From NCBI RefSeq assembly GCF_024586455.1, contig NC_065920.1, positions 71,332,821 to 71,396,820 on the forward strand: a stretch of 64,000 nt of DNA, in the 5' to 3' direction. Origin of the DNA: Bactrocera neohumeralis (Eukaryota > Arthropoda > Insecta > Diptera > Tephritidae). How positions within the stretch are numbered: position 1 is the stretch's first letter; every line of letters starts with the position of its first letter. The notes below the pieces were generated by a model. That model made no database searches, had not been told where the DNA came from, and worked only from the letters and a program-made list of their open reading frames with translations. Positions 34,399 to 44,784 of this stretch are shown here, one piece after another. The translations under genes and the position numbers were made by a program.

Positions 34399-34639
34399 GG
34401 TTAAATAATAAAAAAGCTGTTCAAGTACCTATAGTTGACTTTTGACGAAAAAAGTGAAGAATCCTTTCCTTAAGAAAGTAATATCTCTGTGTATAAAAAA
34501 TGTGTTGAATCAAGGTTTAATATTTCCCTGAGGTAACATACATATACATATATACCTAATATAAAGTTTTTTTTCGAAAAATTGCTTCTGGGTGACTTTG
34601 AATGTAGCCTTAATCCTTGCTGCCTAGCCTTTCTAATCC

Positions 34640-34690
34640 TTGCTGTTCGGTTATAACCGAACTTAGTTTTTCCTTAATTGTTCTTGTTTT
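34640..34690 (-). repeat. Terminus of a dispersed GTTCGG..CCGAAC repeat
   Basis: Contains the perfect 18-base palindrome GTTCGGTTATAACCGAAC (34645-34662) followed by TTAGTTTTTCCTTAATTGTTC. The same order (ATGTTCGG..ACCCGAACTTAGCC..TTCCTTACTTGTT) ends the copies at 37590-37645 and 56400-56443. The opposite orientation starts the copy at 41847. Confidence 0.6.
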
Positions 34691-34799
34691 TTTTTTTGTT
34701 GTTTTTGTTTTACTTTGTTTATTATTATGTTTTTGTTTCATCCGGACTGACAAAAAAATCAGTATCAAAACATATTTCGAAAAATGTTATAAATTGCTC

Positions 34800-35590
34800 A
34801 AATTCTTATGATGATAAAATTTGATCCAGATTGACAAAAAAAATCAGGTATTAAACCACCAATTCCTCATTGGCGCTTTTATAATAGGCTTCAATACAAG
34901 CACGCCAAAGCTTAATCTGGTTTTATAAACACTTGGTATAAGCCACGGCTAGGATGGGCTTCAGTGCCATCAGCGCCTTCAGCGAATCACGTACATATAT
35001 TGGCTTCAATGGACTTATGGCGTGTTCCCCGAAGATATTTTTCAGTTTCGAAAATAGAAAGTCACAAGAAGCCATATTTGTCGAATGCGGTAGTTGAGCG
35101 ATGCCTATCGTTTCATGTTTGGCAAAAAGTGGTGAATAATTCATGAATTTTCTGTCCACAAATCAGATAGTTTACCAACTAAGTAGTGGACCTACCTATC
35201 TACCTCAAAATTTCTAAGTAGTTGGACACTGCCGGACGAGCACAGCAGACTAATCAGAGAACACGTTGAACATCACGTTGATTCTTGACAGACTTTGATA
35301 TGTTTTTTCGGTTTCGGTTTCGGCTCATATTTAGAACACCATTCGCTAGATTGTTGGACAATTTCGATGTCATACGAGTACCCATCAACCCACGTGTCGT
35401 CACCAGTAATTATGCGCTCGATGAATGTAAGGTCCTCAGCTACGTTGTCAAATTCAGATCCTTTAGTACTATTCCAGTTTTGACAGACTTCATACACAAA
35501 ACATTAACCAAAATGCGTGGAGTTGATCCGCAAGAGATAGTGAGATGCTCTACCATCATCTGATGTCAACGTGACGATTTTGAAGCACTG
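34800..35590 (-). mobile_element. Mariner-like element, internally deleted
   Basis: Reverse strand: VAEDLTFIERIITGDDTWVD (35385-35445) carries the first catalytic Asp (family GDETWVYGYD). WCSKYEPKPKPKKHIK follows. After a damaged centre, LPHSTNMASCDFLFSKLKN (35040-35100) corresponds to YSPDMAPCDFFLFPKLK, with the third catalytic Asp replaced by Asn. ALKPILAVAYTKCL and LWRACIEA are the C-terminus. The HxDN block is missing. Confidence 0.7.
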
Positions 35591-35678
35591 TTTCTGTAAC
35601 TTTTTCGATGTTAACAAAAGTATTTGTTCTACGTTTTTTACCCTGCTATCAAATTCAATTTATTTTGGTTTATATACA

Positions 35679-35965
35679 TACATACATGTAAATATATACA
35701 GTATATATTAATCCGCATATATATGTGTGTGTGTGTGTTAGAAAAAAAGGAAACATGAACAGTTGCAACTTATTTTTTGGCTTCAATTTATTCAATTTCC
35801 TTCTTGTTTTTATTAAGCACGTGGACCCGCAGAAATTTCGATAATAAAATAACAAAAAAAAAAAACAATACAACAAAGGAATTTATGCATTCTTATACTC
35901 GTATGTATGTATGTACATATATTTATGTATATAGTTTACATATACATATATATTATATAGTCTCT
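35679..35965. repeat. TA/CA-rich microsatellites
   Basis: Simple tracts of TACATACA, TATATGTGTGTGTG (35718-35740) and GTATGTATGTACATATA (35900-35960) flank ordinary AT-rich DNA. No gene; the frames across them are artefacts of the repeats. Confidence 0.8.
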
Positions 35966-36164
35966 GCATATACTTATGTATGTAAATTTGCGGGGTTGTT
36001 GCCACCAGTTGTGGCGTCATTTCATTATGCTCCACATGGCAACTATCGAAAACTGGTGTTCAAGTGGGTGGGCCGGACTTGATACGTCAGAGGCGTTTAG
36101 CGCCGCAGTAGCTCGGTGGCATAGCAACAATTGCCCGGCATTTGCATATTTATTTGCACGAGTA

Positions 36165-36240
36165 GACTTTGTTTTTATACTCTTGCAAAATGTTGCTACA
36201 GAGTATAATAGTTTTGTTCACCTAATGGTTGTATGTATCA
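36165..36240 (+). repeat. Partial dispersed repeat (TATACTCTTGCAA type)
   Basis: TATACTCTTGCAAAATGTTG, CTACAGAGTATAATAG, TTTTGTTCACC and CACCTAAAACTAATC are a run I recall from dispersed fly repeats. The match ends at about 36240, where the 3' side of the mariner-like element begins. Its possible partner end lies at 37520-37645 on the other side. Confidence 0.5.
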
Positions 36241-36289
36241 CCTAAAACTAATCAACAAAAATATATAAATCAACTTATTGTTTTTTATA

Positions 36290-37496
36290 TTTATAATGAA
36301 CTTTAATGAACCAAATATGTATTATTTTGGTAGACTACTTTTTGCCATTTTTCCGCTAGAGACATTATTCCATCAATGTACAACTTTTCTGCGACAAGTA
36401 ATTTTCACAGGCTTCTCTTGTAGCCAACTTTACTCCATTAAGGAAGTTCTTCATTGACCGAAACAAATAGTGGTGCGCTGGTGCAAGGTCGGGGCTATAT
36501 GTTGGATGCATCAAAACTTCCCAGCCAAGTTCTCCTAGTATTTACCGTGTCATCAAAGATGTGTGTAGTCTAACGTTGTCCTGATGGAAGACGAAGCCGT
36601 ATCTGTTGATTAGTTCTGGCCGTTTTTTTTCGATTGCTTGCTTCAATCTCAACAGTTGTTGACAGTAAAATGTAGAATCAATCGCTTGATCAGGCTGCAG
36701 CAGCTCATAGTGGATGGTTCCTTTCCAATGCCACCAAAAACTCAGCATAACCTTTCGAAGCGTCAATCCTGGCTTTGCGACCATTTGTTGAGCTTCACCA
36801 CGCTTGGACCATGATCTTTTTCGCACATTATTGTCGTATTTGATTCACTCTTCGTTTTCTGTTATCATTCGTTTCAGAAATGGTTCAATTTCATTACGTT
36901 TCACTAAAGAATCGCAGATGTTAATTTGGTCATTAAATTTTTCACAGACAATTCATGTCGTACCCAAACATCGAGCTTCTTTTTGATGCTAGTTTTTTTT
37001 TAAATTGTTCGAAACCGTGTAATGATGAATGTTAAGTTCCTTAGCGCTGTCATGGCTGCTTATGTGACGGTTTTGGTAAATCTTTTCCATAATTTCATCC
37101 ACTTTTTTAGCGATAGGTCGACCAGAGCAAGGTGCATCTTGCACATCGAAACTTCCAGAACGGAAGCGAGCGAACCGTTGTTGTGCTACACGAACTGATA
37201 CAGCATCGTCTCCGTAAACTTCACAAATTTCATTGGTGGCTTGCGTGGCATTCTTCCCTTTTTATACAAACATTTCAAAATATAGCGAATTTCTTCATTA
37301 TTTTCACTAATTTTTGAACAGCTGCAACTTTTTTTAAACTTTTCTGAATTTAATTTTTTTTTTTGGTTAAATGAAGCTTAAGATCTCACCTTTCCAACAC
37401 TATACGGCATTATACAATGTGATTGGTAGCACTGGAGATATACGACTGCAACGACATCTATTGACAAAATACGAAAATACTTTTTCGACTACCCAA
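36290..37496 (-). mobile_element. Near full-length cecropia-type mariner, inactive
   Basis: The most complete transposon here, about 340 codons on the reverse strand. N-terminus near 37315 (NNEEIRYILKCLYKKGKNA), HTH region (VAQQRFARFRSGSFDVQDAP, SGRPIAKKVDEIM), then PFLKRMITENEE and a stop. The family has TGDEKW there, so the first catalytic Asp is Asn and the Trp is a stop. KRSWSKRGEAQQMVAKPGLT, FVFHQDN (second Asp kept) and TYSPDLAP (third kept) follow. AEKWQKVV is the C-terminus. Three in-frame stops and frameshifts disable it. The right end TTGGGTAGTCGAAAAAGTAT (reverse strand from 37496) is a mariner terminus next to TA. The left terminus is eroded. Confidence 0.88.
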
Positions 37497-37504
37497 TATT
37501 ATAC

Positions 37505-37650
37505 ATGAAATTGCTTGGTTTCCGATCCTCGGGTTGACATTTTACACCTTAAGTTACTTCTCTGGCTTTAATCTTTGCAAGTTGCAAGACTATAAAATGT
37601 TCGGCTATACCCGGCTAGCGCTTCCTTACCTGTTTATTTTTCTTCTTGTT
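37505..37650 (-). repeat. Terminus of a dispersed GTTCGG repeat
   Basis: GATCCTCGGGTTGACATTTTA, then TTTGCAAGTTGCAAGACTAT, AAATGTTCGGCTATACCCGG and CTTCCTTACCTGTTTA parallel 56330-56443 in order and spacing. No coding content. Confidence 0.7.
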
Positions 37651-37659
37651 TTATTTTGT

Positions 37660-39600
37660 TTATTTTTATGTTATTATTTTTCACTTGTTAGTAAACAAAG
37701 CGAAATTCGAGCTGAAATTGAATTCCAAAAATTAACAAATGCTCTTTGTTGGTGCAAACGTCCGCATACACATACCATATGTATGTGTGTGTGTATATAC
37801 AGATGTGTGTGTTCTACACATCTGGTTATTGATTTCATTTCCGTAGTCCACAAACTCTTTCGTTTTTTGCGATTAGCAAAATTAGTATTTGAATAAGTTC
37901 TATAAGTGCAATAAGTACTTTTTCTATGATGAGCCTTTGTGACTCTATAGCAGACCCAAATCCAGGTGGGTCCAAGTTCTGATTAAGATACAAATACATT
38001 TATTTATATGCAAGGTTATAACCAACCGAAGCAGGAACCTATTTATATTTATATATATGTATATATTTATTTACATTAGAGTGTGTCGATTTACAGGAAG
38101 CCAAAAAAGGAAAAATCGCATATGTAAATATTCTAAGGATCATTCTGAACAGAATTGCCTAAGAGACTATGCCTCTAAAACCAGTTTCGAAACAGAGATT
38201 TTTAAGGCAAAGCTTAAGGCAAAGCTTAAAAATCTGAATTATCATTAGGATATCAAAAACACCTACGCATTAAATTTCATTTGGATATCTCAAAAGCTGG
38301 ATGAACAAGCTTTATAACCCCTGAAAAACTTCAAATCTCTTCAAACCCTTAAAATCACTGGCTGGAAACCCGTTTTGGACCCATAGTCTCTCAGGAAAAG
38401 TTGTTCAGAATAGTCCGTAGAAAAATTTTGAAACATTTTTGCATACGCGACTTTATAGAAAAATATTACCCCTGTCAAATATACATACATATATACATAC
38501 ATACGTGTGTACTTTTAACTATGACTTCATTGAATATCGATTTTCCTTTGGTTAAGTCGCATTTTTTACGCCTCTTTGTTATTTTGCTAAAAATTTGCAT
38601 TGCTATCAGAAAGTACATTCGTACTTATATACTTATATACTTATGTGTTCAGTAGTGAACTCAAATACTTCGAAGTGCACAAAACATAGTCAAAGAACAC
38701 AAAGCAAATTACGCACGTGTCGCCAGCATAATTCCGAGTGTGTTCCCTTAGACAGTGTGGGTGGCTTGGCGATAAGCTCACATAGTTAGGTAGGAATCTA
38801 GCAACAAAAAAAAAACCAAGTAACATCGTACAACCAAAGTGTAAAGAAAAATACAACCAAAATGTAAACAAAATAAATATGCATGTATAATATAACAATA
38901 ATAATACAAAGCATGCATTTGAAATAGTTTTCTTATTTTTCCCAAATATGTATATGTAGAGAATCGGATACCTAAAATGACTATGCGGCTTTTTAATTTA
39001 ATACGCAAATTTAATGCAACTTTAAAAAAAAATATAAATGTATATAAGTAAATTGTAAGCACTTTAATAAAATTAAATGTTTTGACAATTTTTGGTTTTC
39101 CTGGATCATGTAGGCGATCAACAGGAAGATGTCCGAACACTGATTTCTGGCGGCGAGGGAGATTTTTCTGCTTAAAATTATCGCAAATCCAAAAACCAAA
39201 CAAAGCATATACATACATATATTATATATACATACATATATTATATACACATACATATACTATATATATATATACATAAGTAGATGAATAAAACTGACGA
39301 GACTAGTCAAAATGTTGTTTTTTGACAAAATGGCAATATGTCAATTGCATTCAATTGTTCAATTTTTGTGAAAAATATACTGTTAAAGTAGCTTAAGAAA
39401 TCGACATTAATAAAAAATTAAAGAAAAATAATAAAAAATCTTATTTCTTCAATAAATAGCTAATAAATGTATTCAAGAAGGCGCCTGAAAATTTTAAATC
39501 GTCCAGAGAAATCTTCCTCACCGACTCTGAAAACAGCGTTGAGAGAAAATCATATTTAAAGTGTTGGAAGCCGTTTACACTAAATCTTATAAATACGCCT
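37660..39600. other. Unannotated stretch with microsatellites
   Basis: Contains short TATG/CACA runs (37770-37815, 38040-38075, 38480-38505) and a TATA/CATA tract at 39210-39275. Frames such as 38778-39218 run through AT-rich DNA on the reverse strand and have no domains. No host gene or TE family recognised. Confidence 0.35.
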
Positions 39601-39663
39601 ATATTTCCGAACTATTTGCCTTGTCAACTTTAAATTTTTGGAAAGTATTCTCAAATATACTTA

Positions 39664-40776
39664 TACTGTCAGCGTCAAAAGAAAGTGTACACCTTTTTCC
39701 TATACATTTTACTATGTATTTAAATATAAAAAAATTGAATTTTTTCAAATCATTTATATTTAACTAAATATTGTTACAAACAATCTGAAAAAGTTCTGCA
39801 AAAACAAAAACAACACAAACAAACCAAATATACTCAGTATTTCACACAACAAAAGTGTACAATTACGGTAATATGCCTTGCATATTCATTTTGAAAAACA
39901 TTTACCGTTATCAATAATTGTTTCTTTGCAACTGCTTCATGCTAATGTTATTTAATATCTTTGGGCGGATATAATATTATTTGCTTAGGAAATTAGAGGA
40001 GAGTACATCAAGCAAACTTCAATTGATGTAAGAAAATTTCGAATACTTTCAGAGCTGGAGTGTTTTCGCCCATCCGGACAACATGACCCAACCAGCGTAG
40101 CCTCTGTCTTTTACATTTTTAAGAAATAAGGAAAATTCTTACGATTTAGTTTCAATAATTGGAAAAAACAATAATACAGTTAAAAAAATTATTGGTAAGC
40201 AAAAAAGGTTTGATGAATTAGAAGATCGACCACGCTCGGGTAGGCCAAAGCGATCACTAATACGGAAATACAATCAGTTGTGAGAGCTGCAAAGGTAGAT
40301 GCAACAGGATAAGGATCCTAATCATACAGCAAGAATAGTAAAGAAATGGTTGCCAGAAACGGTAAACCAAAACAGCTGGATCATTCTCTGTACAATCACC
40401 GGAATCGCATTGAGCATCTGTGGAAACATTTGAATTCTCTGAAGGACATTTTTCAAGAGGAGTGGTTCAAAATTTTCCCGCAAATAGTGTCCAACTTAGT
40501 GGAATCAATGCCAAGGAGGTTGGCAGCAGTTATCAGTGCAAAGGAAAGACAAACAAAGTATTAGTTTTTGAATTTTTTAGTTTTTCTTAAATTGTGCAGT
40601 TTATTTTGACGCGTGAAATACTGAGCATATTCGGTTTTGTTTGTGTGGTTTTTGTAGATAGAAGAACAATATTTAGTCATGAATAAAATATAATTGACTT
40701 GAAAAAGTACAAATTTTTTATACTGAAATAAAGAGTGAAATGTGTAGGAAAATGATTTCTTTTGACGCTGGCAGTA
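39664..40776 (+). mobile_element. Tc1-like transposon, internally deleted, both ends kept
   Basis: Inverted ends: TACTGTCAGCGTCAAAAGAA at 39664 and the reverse complement TACTGCCAGCGTCAAAAGAA at 40776 (20 of the first 21 bases match). Both are flanked by TA (39662-39663, 40777-40778). The forward strand encodes part of the N-terminal HTH (TVKKIIGKQKRFDELEDRPR, SGRPKRS; 40170-40255). It then jumps to PNHTARIVKKWL and to IEHLWKHLNSLKD and LVESMPRRLAAVISAKERQT, the Tc1 C-terminus ending in KY and a stop at 40563. The catalytic centre is largely deleted. Bases 40050-40113 are foreign RTE-LINE sequence. Confidence 0.88.
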
Positions 40777-40779
40777 TAC

Positions 40780-41350
40780 AAGTCCATTCGGGATATATGC
40801 GAAAAATATCGTTTTTCTCAAATTCGTAAATGATATAACGCTCTAAATAATCACGTGTAGTACTTTTATGTAGCCCTAGTGACTAATTAAAATATTAATT
40901 AACTAGAGTGTTTGACGGCTGGTTAATTAAATTTCATATAATTACAATTTTTTGTCTCAATTGCCTATCAAAAAAATGAAAATCGGCTTCTATTTTAGTT
41001 TTTTAGTTATTAATTTCAAATATTTTTATTTTGCTTCAATAAATCGTTTTTTACAATAACAATAATTATTTGTGCGTTGACCGTAATTTAAAATGCATTT
41101 TAATTAAAATATATATACTGACATATAATTACAGCATTTGGTAAAATTAAAGTCTAATTAATTGCCAAATAACACAAATAAATTAGTCGCGCAGGGTGAC
41201 AAGAAAAAATATCAACAGGTCTTTGACTAAATTTAATTTAAAATGATTTGAAAAATGAATATACATACATATGTTGTTACATATGGTGAGGTCTGTAAGT
41301 ATTTACGTAGTATTTTTTTCATGTAACAATTACCATAGACATTTTGTAAC
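40780..41350. other. AT-rich unannotated stretch
   Basis: Very AT-rich with no gene or repeat family recognised. Confidence 0.3.
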
Positions 41351-41356
41351 CTCTAT

Positions 41357-41700
41357 GGTTAGGTTAAGATTGACTGATTTTATAATCCCAGCAGGGATCT
41401 GACTTGGGCAGCTTGGAACGCCAATCCGTTATGTTACCTAAAACTCCTATAAATATATCATAAGAGTCTTACAAATTGACAAAGCAAGATGACAGCGGAA
41501 ATCCAACTAGTTCCCATTCAGTTATAAGCGCAGCAAGGCATCCACCTCTGGTTAACTCGTCGGCTTTGCAATTGTCATTGATTCCTCTATGACTAGGCAC
41601 CCAAACGTGTCTGATGATGAAGTAGTTTGAGCGCACAGTTAGCGAGCTCAGTGCTAGTATTGTCGGAGTGAATGCTCTCACCTTAAGAAGTATTGGATAG
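41357..41700 (-). mobile_element. LINE RNase H fragment and TTAGG-type end
   Basis: On the reverse strand, LALSSLTVRSNYFIIRHVWV then PSHRGINDNCKADELTRGG (41540-41660) is the C-terminal half of a LINE RNase H (HxxWVPGHxGIxGNxxADELAR). The preceding DSQAAIKAL Asp block is degraded. The 3' boundary coincides with GGTTAGGTTAA at 41357-41367, followed by sequence like that after 5763. Confidence 0.7.
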
Positions 41701-41846
41701 TGAGCATTTTGATGATAGTATGAATTTGTTTTCTATATCGACCAAGTCTAAGTTCTTTTTCAAACCGTCATTATTAATGGTATCAAAACTTCCAAAAACA
41801 CAGGTGAGAACATTGAGAAATAATTATATGCCATTTTAAAGACAAT

Positions 41847-42775
41847 AAAACAAGTAAGTATGGGCTAAGTTGGGTGTCACCGTTTATTATCTCGCATGAT
41901 AAAGTGATAATTGAGATTTCATTATACGTCATTTACATATTTCTCAAATACCGTATTTGTGTAAAGTTTTATTCCGCTATCATCATTGGTTCCTAATGTA
42001 TATACTCGTATTATACAGAGAAGGCATCAGATGGAATTCAAAATAGCGTAATATTGGAAGAAGGCGTGGTTATAAACCGATTTCACCCATATTTCGTACA
42101 TGTCATCAAGGTGTTAAGAAAATATTATATACCGAATTTCATTGAAATCGGTTGAGTAGTTCCTGAGATATGGTTTTTGGTCCATAAGTGGGCGAGGCCA
42201 CGCCCATTTTAAATTTTTAAAAAAAAGCCTCACAAAGCAATTTCTTCCGAAAATTTAGTGATTCTGACGTTTTTTGTTAGTCGGTTAACGCACTTTTAGT
42301 GATTTTCAACATAACCTTTGTATTGGAGGTGGGCGTGGTTATTATCCGATATGAAAATGCCTGAAGAAAACGACTCTGTAGAGTTTGGTTGACATTGCTA
42401 TAGTAGTTTCTGAGATATGTACAAAAAACTTAGTGGGGGGCGGGGCCACGCCCCCATTTTCCAAAAACATTACGTCCAAATATGCCCCTCCCTTTATTTA
42501 AGGCTTAGTTATGACACTTTATAGGTTTTCGGTTTTCGCCATTTTGTGGGCGTGGCAGTGGGCCGATTTTGCCCATCTTCGAACTTAACCTTCTTGTAGA
42601 GCCAAGAAATACGTGTACCAAGTTTCATCAAATCTCAATCATTCAAGTTATAGCTTGGGACGGACACAGACACATCCGGATTTCAAACTACTCGTCACTC
42701 TGATCACTTTGGTATATATAACCCTATATCATTTTTAGTTTTAGACTTACAAACAATAAATGCAAACTTTGTTGC
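41847..42775 (+). repeat. Long dispersed non-coding repeat with CCACGCCC boxes
   Basis: Starts ACAAGTAAGTATGGGCTAAG then TTGGGTGTCACCG, the reverse complement of the end seen at 56405-56443, so the family has inverted-repeat-like ends. The body has GGGCGTGGTTAT, GAGGCCACGCCCATTTTA and GGGGCCACGCCCCC boxes, repeated TTTCATxxAAATC and GTAGTT.CTGAGATATG segments (42145-42175 and 42400-42420), and TATATATAACCCTATATC near 42710-42730. No ORF. I recall this layout from fly genomes but cannot assign a class. Confidence 0.65.
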
Positions 42776-42879
42776 GAGAGTTAGAGTTTAATTGTAAACA
42801 TGACTTTACTTTCTACTGAATATTAGTACATTCTCTGTAAATTTTTCTCTGAAGATGATCTCTTTCAAATGTTGGCTAC

Positions 42880-43660
42880 GTCCCAGATGGTCCAACCGTT
42901 CAGTTCAAGGCATGAGTTGAAGCGGGATTGTCCTCATAGATGTTAGGCTTTACATATTCCCAATAAATCTATTGATTCATGCGATGTATGGGAAGTGGCA
43001 CCGTCTTGTTGAAACCAAATGTTGCCGAGATCACGAGCTTTAGGAATCAGGTTATTATGACACCTATATGGACCTATTGACTCTACCGGCCCATAAACTA
43101 CACCAAACCTTTGTGTTTTCTGGATGAAATGGCAGCTCTTGAATATCTTCAGGTTGTTCTTGGTACCAAAAGTGGCAATTTTGTTTGTCTTTATACCGAT
43201 TGAGCTAGAAATGGGCCTCATCGCCGAACAAATCTTTGCCTCGAAAATGTCGGTTCTTTTTGGAGCTTTTCAAAAGCCAATAGAGCGGAGCGATGTCGTT
43301 TAGAAAGGTCGAGCGCCTTCAGTTATTGCGCAAGTTGTATTTTGTATGCTTTCAATTTAAGATCTCGACGTTAAATGCGCCAAGTAGTTCCTTAAGTCAG
43401 TACGAGTTGCTGCGAACTGCGCGGAATTGACTTTACACGGTCCTCGTGTTTCGTGCGCACTTTCAGCTACGGCTGCAAGATTTTTTTCTATTTAGTCGAA
43501 TATTATCCAATATTGAAAGCTGGGTGTCAAGATGGGTGGGATGGGATGATTTCGACATGACAACTTGACACGACTCACGCGTGATCTGTAAAAATGGCTA
43601 TTGAATAAAGTACCACTAACTGGAGCACCAGTTATATAGGCTCTTTGGGATAGGTATATT
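42880..43660 (-). mobile_element. DDE transposase remnant (WFQQDGA-type family)
   Basis: Reverse strand: an N-terminal part near 43260-43500 resembling 7100-7330, then LFGDEAHF (43205-43235; first catalytic Asp), RYKDKQNCHFWYQEQPEDIQ, ELPFHPENTKVWC and LWAGR, and after frameshifts NIWFQQDGATSHTSHESIDL (42960-43020; second catalytic Asp). The third acidic region and C-terminus are missing or scrambled. The host DUF1091 gene starts about 230 bases beyond its right end. Confidence 0.75.
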
Positions 43661-43886
43661 CTGACTAAATTATTCTACATTCATTTTTAAATTGAATGAA
43701 ATTATTCATATGTAAAAGGCTTATATCAGAAATATTAAAAAAAATACTCTGACTCTAAAAAAGCACCTTATATATTTATTTTATATTGACAAATGCATAT
43801 AATTATTAAACGATAATATTTAATTACTGCGGAATAACAGCACGCTCTAACTTGTCAGTGAATTCTCTACCGAAACTGTTCGTTCA

Positions 43887-44731
43887 ATGAAGTTGAGAAG
43901 TATACCCGCAAATATAACGGTTGTGTTGCCGTTGCTGTTCATATTGCTGAGTGTTAAAGTAAATTGGAAAAATATGAGAATACGAATATAATAATATATT
44001 CTACGATAAGAATAATAATTTGGAACTTTTGCATATCTAAAAACCAAACAAAAATTCAAAAAAATATAGATAAATCGAGTTTTTAACACTTGTCTCCCTT
44101 TCAAGCAAGTCCAACTCACTTTGCGCATAAAAAATGTCCGCTGTCACAGTCCCAACATCAGTGTCTTACGTTTTGAATATTGCAAACTGAATGCTGTGCG
44201 TCGCGACTTCAAGGATATATCCTTAAAAATGGTTGTGGTGCATAAACCGATCAGGAACTCTGTGGTATGTTGGCGGCCCTAATATAAACATCGCCTTTAC
44301 TTTTATTGTTCACATATATTTTCACTTAACTGTAGATCACAATACAATTCCTCAAGCGCTCAAATGGCTACAAGCCTTTTATGCCCGACTTAAAGTTGGA
44401 TGCCTGCAGTTACCTGAAGAAACGCAACAATTTCATAATGAACACGCTAATGGAGGTTTGGGGCAAATATTCGAATATGAATCACACTTGTCCCTATGAT
44501 GTATGTATGTGTGTATGAATATTGATTTTCAAATATTTAATATATTTTTGCGATTCTTTAATCTTCTCCGTTCGTCAGCACGATTTGATTGTTGAAAAGA
44601 TGCGTTTCACCGAATCCGATTTTCGTTGGATACCATTTCCACACGGCGAATATGCTTTTTATGCTAAGTTTGTTTTTAATCATGTATTAGCTGCACAAAT
44701 TGACTTTTTCCTAAGTATTTTACAAGATTGA
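43887..44731 (+). CDS. DUF1091 (DM8) family secreted protein, four exons
   Basis: Exons 43887-43958, 44106-44264, 44336-44500 and 44579-44731 join in phase 0 into about 182 codons ending at TGA. Introns of 147, 71 and 78 bases begin GTAAAT, GTATGT and GTATGT and end CAAG, TGTAG and GTCAG. Exon 1 (24 codons) is a signal peptide with the core VVLPLLFILL. Family landmarks: RIKNVRC and RFEYCKLNAVRRDFKDISLK (exon 2), NGYKPFMPDLKLDAC and KYSNMNHTCPYD (exon 3), HDLIVEKM and IPFPHGEY (exon 4). The four mature cysteines at about 37, 50, 101 and 129 suggest disulfides. DUF1091 members are small secreted insect proteins, many of unknown role; some relatives (CheA/CheB type) are linked to taste organs. 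No stop or frameshift is present. A nearby TCAGT at about 43855 could be an initiator. The product's role is unknown. Confidence 0.9.
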
Positions 44732-44744
44732 TTCACATTTGAAT

Positions 44745-44750
44745 AATAAA
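44745..44750 (+). terminator. Poly(A) signal of the DUF1091 gene
   Basis: AATAAA starts 13 bases after the stop codon, preceded by AATAAT and followed by an A-rich run at 44756-44766. It implies a very short 3' UTR ending before the LINE tail at 44793. Confidence 0.6.
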
Positions 44751-44784
44751 TAATATTAAAAAAAAACACTCACTGAGGTGAAAT

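Noticed and set aside
38778..39218. 146-codon reverse-strand frame
   Set aside because: Runs through AT-rich and microsatellite DNA, Phe/Tyr/Leu-rich, no domain features.
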